A DNA stretch of 10,014 bases from Nocardioidaceae bacterium (GTDB lineage: Bacteria; Actinomycetota; Actinomycetes; Propionibacteriales; Nocardioidaceae): the NCBI GenBank assembly GCA_013813125.1, contig JACCSH010000174.1:1-10014 (forward strand), written 5' to 3'. The notes under the pieces are model-generated. The model was not told the DNA's origin and did not search any database. It worked only from the letters and a program-made list of their open reading frames with translations. Positions 6,701-10,014 of the stretch are shown piece after piece. The position numbers were made by a program, and so were the translations under genes. Position 1 is the stretch's first letter. Each line of letters opens with the position of its first letter.

Positions 6701-6705
6701 CCCTC
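6701..6705 (-). promoter_or_regulatory. Ribosome binding site of the HelD-like gene, inside the XPB stop codon
   Basis: On the minus strand the sequence reads TGAGGG, with the XPB stop TGA at 6706-6704. The GAGGG at 6705-6701 lies 6 bases before the GTG start at 6694. The stop and ribosome site overlap, so a ribosome finishing XPB stops directly on the next start region. This supports the GTG start and translational coupling. Confidence 0.6.
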
Positions 6706-8344
6706 AGCGGATCAGCGAGTCGGCGTCGACAATCGTGTAGGAGTAGCCCTGCTCGGTGAGGAATCGCTGGCGGTGCTGGGCGAAGTCGGCGTCGACGGTG
6801 TCGCGAGCGACGACGCTATAGAACCGGGCGGTTCGCTGGTCGACCTTGGGGCGCAACAGCCGACCAAGCCGCTGCGCCTCCTCCTGACGTGAGCCAAAGG
6901 TCCCCGACACCTGGATGGCAACTGACGCCTCGGGTAGGTCGACGGAGAAGTTCGCGACCTTGCTGACGACGAGCAGCGAGATCTCACCGGCGCGGAACGC
7001 GGCGAAGAGTCGCTCACGCTCTTTGACCGGTGTCTGACCCTTGATCAGAGGAGCGTCGAGCTGCTCGGCCAGGTCGTCGAGCTGGTCGATGTACTGACCG
7101 ATCACCAACGTCGGCTCATCGGCGTTGAGGCGGACGAGCTGTTCGACCACCCGGGCCTTGCTGTCGCAGTCGGCGGCCAGCCGATAACGGTCTTCCGGTT
7201 CAGCGGTGCCGTAGGCAAACCGTTCCGGGTCGCTCAAGGCGACGCGCACCTCGATGCACTCGGCCGGGGCGATGTAGCCCTGGGCCTCGATGTCCTTCCA
7301 GGGCGCATCGAACCGTTTGGGACCGATGAGTGAGAAGACGTCACCCTCACGACCGTCCTCGCGGATCAAGGTGGCGGTCAGGCCGACGCGCCGACGAGTC
7401 TGGAGATCTGCGGTCATACGGAAGATGGGCGCAGGCAACAGGTGCACCTCGTCGTAGATGACCAGCCCCCAGTCGCGGGCCTCGAAAAGTTCCAGGTGGG
7501 CATACACGCCTTTGCGGCGGGTGGTCATGATCTGGTACGTCGCGATCGTGACCGGCCGGACCTCCTTGGTGGCTCCTGAGTACTCGCCGATCTCGTCGGG
7601 TGTCAAGGTCGTACGACGCAGCAACTCCTCCTTCCACTGCCGCGCGGAGACAGTGTTGGTCACCAAGATCAAGGTCGTGGCCTGCACCTGGGCCATGGTG
7701 GCTGCGCCGACGAGAGTCTTGCCCGAGCCGCACGGCAGCACCACGACCCCGGAGCCACCAGCCTCCAACGAGTCGACCGCTTGGCGCTGGTAGTCGCGTA
7801 GCCTCCACCCCTCCTGGGTGAGCGAGATGGGGTGGGACTCGCCGTCGACGTAGCCGGCGGAGTCCTCGGCCGGCCACCCGAGCTTGAGCAAAGCCTGTTT
7901 GAGGTTGCCGCGCTCGGAGGTGTGGACGACGACCGAGTCGTCATCGATACGAGAACCCAGCAGCGGAGCGATCCGCCTGGCTCGCAGCACTTCTTCGAAG
8001 ACGGAACGGTCGGTGCTGGTCAGGATCAGGCCGTGCGTCGGATGCTTGGCGAGTCGCAGTCGACCGTAGCGGCCCATGGTGTCGGCGATGTCTACAAGCA
8101 GCGAGTGCGGGACCGGGTAACGCGAGAACGTGAGGAGCGCGTCGATGACCTGCTCTGCGTCGTGGCCGGCGGCCCTCGCGTTCCACAGGCCGAGCGGCGT
8201 CAGCCGGTATGTGTGAACATGCTCGGGAGAGCGCTCAAGCTCAGCGAAAGTCCCGATGACCCGACGGCAGTCTCGTGCCTGCGGGTGGTCGACTTCGAGC
8301 AGCAGGGTCTTGTCTGACTGAACGATCAAAGGGCCGTCGGTCAT
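6704..8344 (-). CDS. XPB-type DNA repair helicase (superfamily 2)
   Basis: The 546-residue protein is a bacterial XPB/ERCC3 homologue of normal length, like Mycobacterium tuberculosis Rv0861c. The N-terminal part (about 1-170) is the damage-recognition-like region, with GPLIVQSDKTLLLEVDHP at 4-21. Motif Q-like LRDYQRQAV is at 182-190, Walker A PCGSGKT at 204-210, DEVH at 298-301 and LTATLIRED at 322-330 with the XPB-specific RED triplet at 328-330. In the second lobe VVSKVANFSVDLPEA at 459-473 and QEEAQRLGRLLRPK at 487-500 are motifs V and VI. Characterised homologues are ATP-dependent 3'-5' helicases/translocases linked to DNA repair or transcription. The ATG at 8342-8344 is preceded by a 113-base gap, so this gene may have its own promoter; it heads the unit containing the HelD-like and HD genes. 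No Bax1-type nuclease lies beside it. Confidence 0.95.
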   Translation of the reverse strand: MTDGPLIVQSDKTLLLEVDHPQARDCRRVIGTFAELERSPEHVHTYRLTPLGLWNARAAGHDAEQVIDALLTFSRYPVPHSLLVDIADTMGRYGRLRLAKHPTHGLILTSTDRSVFEEVLRARRIAPLLGSRIDDDSVVVHTSERGNLKQALLKLGWPAEDSAGYVDGESHPISLTQEGWRLRDYQRQAVDSLEAGGSGVVVLPCGSGKTLVGAATMAQVQATTLILVTNTVSARQWKEELLRRTTLTPDEIGEYSGATKEVRPVTIATYQIMTTRRKGVYAHLELFEARDWGLVIYDEVHLLPAPIFRMTADLQTRRRVGLTATLIREDGREGDVFSLIGPKRFDAPWKDIEAQGYIAPAECIEVRVALSDPERFAYGTAEPEDRYRLAADCDSKARVVEQLVRLNADEPTLVIGQYIDQLDDLAEQLDAPLIKGQTPVKERERLFAAFRAGEISLLVVSKVANFSVDLPEASVAIQVSGTFGSRQEEAQRLGRLLRPKVDQRTARFYSVVARDTVDADFAQHRQRFLTEQGYSYTIVDADSLIR

Positions 8345-8406
8345 GAAGACGGCTCAGCCTGGTCGCGCAATAGCCGGACGCCGTACCCGAGAAGAACCAC
8401 CATCAA

Positions 8407-8412
8407 AGATTA
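8407..8412 (-). promoter_or_regulatory. Weak candidate -10 element upstream of the XPB gene
   Basis: In the 113-base gap (8345-8458) before xpb the minus strand contains TAATCT, fitting a TAnnnT -10 hexamer, about 60 bases before the start codon. The best -35 match, TTAGGG 19 bases further up, is poor. I saw no LexA-box-like sequence by eye. This is the only stretch of the gap that looks promoter-like, and the call is tentative. Confidence 0.2.
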
Positions 8413-8458
8413 CGGGCTGAACTCGGCCGACCCCTAATGCTCGCCGGCGGGGCAGCGC

Positions 8459-10014
8459 TCAAGCCGTGCGTCGGATGATGTGGGCCGACGTGATGCGGTG
8501 CAACGGCACCGTCAAGGCTTCGTCGGTGCGGGAGTCGCGCGCCTGAAGACGACCGTCGTCGACGGACGTGGCCAGGACGAGCCGCTCCCCGGAGGCTCCA
8601 CGGGTGTCGACATAGCCGAACCACACCACTTCTCCGGTCTCGACGGCCTCCCGCAACGTGGACAAGGGAGAGTCGATGCGGTTGCTGGATTGCGGACGGG
8701 GATTCGATGCCTCAGGAGATTCGGCGCCAGCTTGACGAAGGGCTTTGACCAGGCACTGCGCGGCGGCCCAGGTGATCTCCATGTGCGCGGATGGCTCAGG
8801 CTCGGACACCGGCGCTCGCAACGGGCTCGTGTGCTGCGACTGGGCGTCGTACGTCGGCCCCTGGCCGGACCCGGACTGTTCTGGACGTGGCGGTTGCCGC
8901 TCGAGGTCATGCACGAGATAGAGGAGCGGTTGAGGAAGTGGCGTACATGACCTCCTCTCGAGGGTGGACACGATGTCGGGGACTCGCCAACCCAACCGGT
9001 AGGCGCGGTGCAAAGAGGCAGCCGAGAAGCGGTAGACCGTGGCTCCCCCGCGAGACTCGACGTCGGCCAGCGCGACGAGATCTCTTGCTGCCTCGGCATC
9101 GAGTGGACCTGGTGCGATGGCTGTCAGGTCAGCTTGCACGAGCACATGGTCGACGCGGGGGGGCAGCAAGTCCGCGAGGGTGGGATGAGAAGTGCGTGCA
9201 GGGAGGAGGGCAGCGATGTCGGAAGTCCTTGCGACCAGTTCTGCGCCGAACGATGAGAGGGCTCCCAGGCCGGTGAGGCCGAGCCAGGCTGCCTGGTCGA
9301 GGATCGAGGTAACGAGTTTCGCTGTCGCCGGTGCTCGCCTCGGTCGCTGCCAGCTGACCCACGCCTGCACTTGCTCCGGAGTGAGTACGACGAGTTCACC
9401 GATGCTCGCCACCCCTTGCAGGCACAGTCGCTTGAGCCATGCATGAGGTGCCGCGTCGGTATGGTCAAGCCACGCCGAAGCCAACATCTGCCATTGGTCG
9501 GACAAGGTCGACGACTGCCATTCGTCGAACGCAGTGGTGGGGATGAGGCGAAGATCCGACCCTGGCATGGCCCCTAGCAAACGGGCGGCACGAGCGATCT
9601 TGAGGTGGATGCCGGCGACGGGCGCGGGCAGGTCGAGCAGCACGCCGAACGTGCGCGTCTCGCGGCTGGCGAGTTCGCCGGATTTCGCCAGTGTGGCTGG
9701 TTGGTGGTCGCAGTGCTCGACGAGCACATCGATTCGTCGTACCAGCTCGAATGCCGAACCCGCAGCGACCTTGTCGACGAGGTCGACCGACTGATGCGCC
9801 GCAGCCTCGAAGCGAGGAGGTCGAGGATCAGGGACGGTCTCGGCATTGTCGCCCGTCAGCAACGAAGCCATGGCACGCACCGGACGAAGCGACGACGCGT
9901 CGCCCCAGAGAAGTCCGAGACTCAGCAGTCGGTCAATCGCAGCCAAGATGTCTGACGTGTCGATCGGGTCGCCAGCCGAACTGGCGGAGGTAGCACCGAG
10001 GTCGGCGACGACCG
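8459..10014 (-). CDS. Helicase-associated protein (Helicase_C_3 domain), 5' end outside window
   Basis: The frame is open from the window's right edge to TGA at 8461-8459, about 518 residues; the true start lies beyond 10014. A TTG at 9946 is not a convincing start because coding sequence (TSDILAAIDRLLSLGLLWG) reads through it. Counting from that TTG, residues 267-350 match Helicase_C_3: VLVQADLTAIAPGPLDAEA, GGATVYRFSAASLHRAY, then TPLPQPLLYLVHDLER. A Pro/Gln/Ser-rich linker (about 351-430) leads to a C-terminal WYL-like segment, VVWFGYVDTRG at 440-450 and ITSAHIIRR at 485-493. The protein resembles M. tuberculosis Rv0862c, which is also encoded directly upstream of XPB. The molecular role is not established; an XPB partner or a regulator is plausible from context. 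The N-terminal portion typical of this long family (Rv0862c is about 750 residues) is not in the window. Confidence 0.85.
   Translation of the reverse strand, partial: VVADLGATSASSAGDPIDTSDILAAIDRLLSLGLLWGDASSLRPVRAMASLLTGDNAETVPDPRPPRFEAAAHQSVDLVDKVAAGSAFELVRRIDVLVEHCDHQPATLAKSGELASRETRTFGVLLDLPAPVAGIHLKIARAARLLGAMPGSDLRLIPTTAFDEWQSSTLSDQWQMLASAWLDHTDAAPHAWLKRLCLQGVASIGELVVLTPEQVQAWVSWQRPRRAPATAKLVTSILDQAAWLGLTGLGALSSFGAELVARTSDIAALLPARTSHPTLADLLPPRVDHVLVQADLTAIAPGPLDAEAARDLVALADVESRGGATVYRFSAASLHRAYRLGWRVPDIVSTLERRSCTPLPQPLLYLVHDLERQPPRPEQSGSGQGPTYDAQSQHTSPLRAPVSEPEPSAHMEITWAAAQCLVKALRQAGAESPEASNPRPQSSNRIDSPLSTLREAVETGEVVWFGYVDTRGASGERLVLATSVDDGRLQARDSRTDEALTVPLHRITSAHIIRRTA

Noticed and set aside
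8480..8950. A 156-codon plus-strand frame and others at 8791-9276 and 9605-9955
   Set aside because: They lie within the helicase-associated gene on the opposite strand and have Arg/Gly-rich translations without family features.

Overview
The window is a compact, GC-rich stretch of bacterial chromosome. Codons end mostly in G or C, GTG starts are common, and the gene families point to an actinobacterium. A partner-type helicase-associated protein followed by an XPB helicase, a class II HelD-like RNA polymerase motor, and a small conserved protein typical of high-GC Gram-positives all fit this. A Nocardioides-like member of the Propionibacteriales is my best guess; this is inference from family memory, not a search. 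I see no phage, transposon, CRISPR, tRNA or rRNA sequence.

Layout. (a) 1-1225, plus strand: the last 29 codons of an unidentified upstream gene overlap by 8 bases the start of an XdhC/CoxI-type molybdoenzyme maturation factor. (b) 1226-1385: a convergent gap holding two copies of an operator-like repeat and a GC-rich hairpin. (c) 1386-1751, minus strand: a conserved actinobacterial protein of unknown function. (d) 1778-3754, plus strand: a divergent CutC-family TIM-barrel protein, then (3 bases on) one open frame joining a DUF4031 domain to a complete S66 LD-carboxypeptidase. (e) 3755-3917: a 163-base convergent gap with nothing convincing in it. (f) 3918-10014, minus strand, read from right to left: a helicase-associated Helicase_C_3 protein (5' end outside the window), a 113-base gap, the XPB helicase, the HelD-like motor (9-base gap) and an HD-domain phosphohydrolase (4-base ATGA overlap).

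How the genes relate. The XPB, HelD-like and HD genes are packed as one translationally coupled unit. They place a DNA repair/transcription-type helicase next to a motor that clears stalled RNA polymerase, with a putative metal-dependent phosphohydrolase last. The helicase-associated protein just upstream is the usual neighbour of actinobacterial XPB. The cutC and DUF4031-S66 pair is a second unit, probably unrelated in function. It begins only 26 bases from the divergent small gene. The xdhC gene belongs to an operon that starts to the left of the window.

Most of the window is ordinary core-type chromosome. The items most worth a second look are the DUF4031-S66 fusion, the XPB/HelD/HD coupling, the paired repeat at 1235-1304, the altered motifs of the CutC protein, and the linker inside the helicase-associated protein where orthologues are expected to carry a conserved block.
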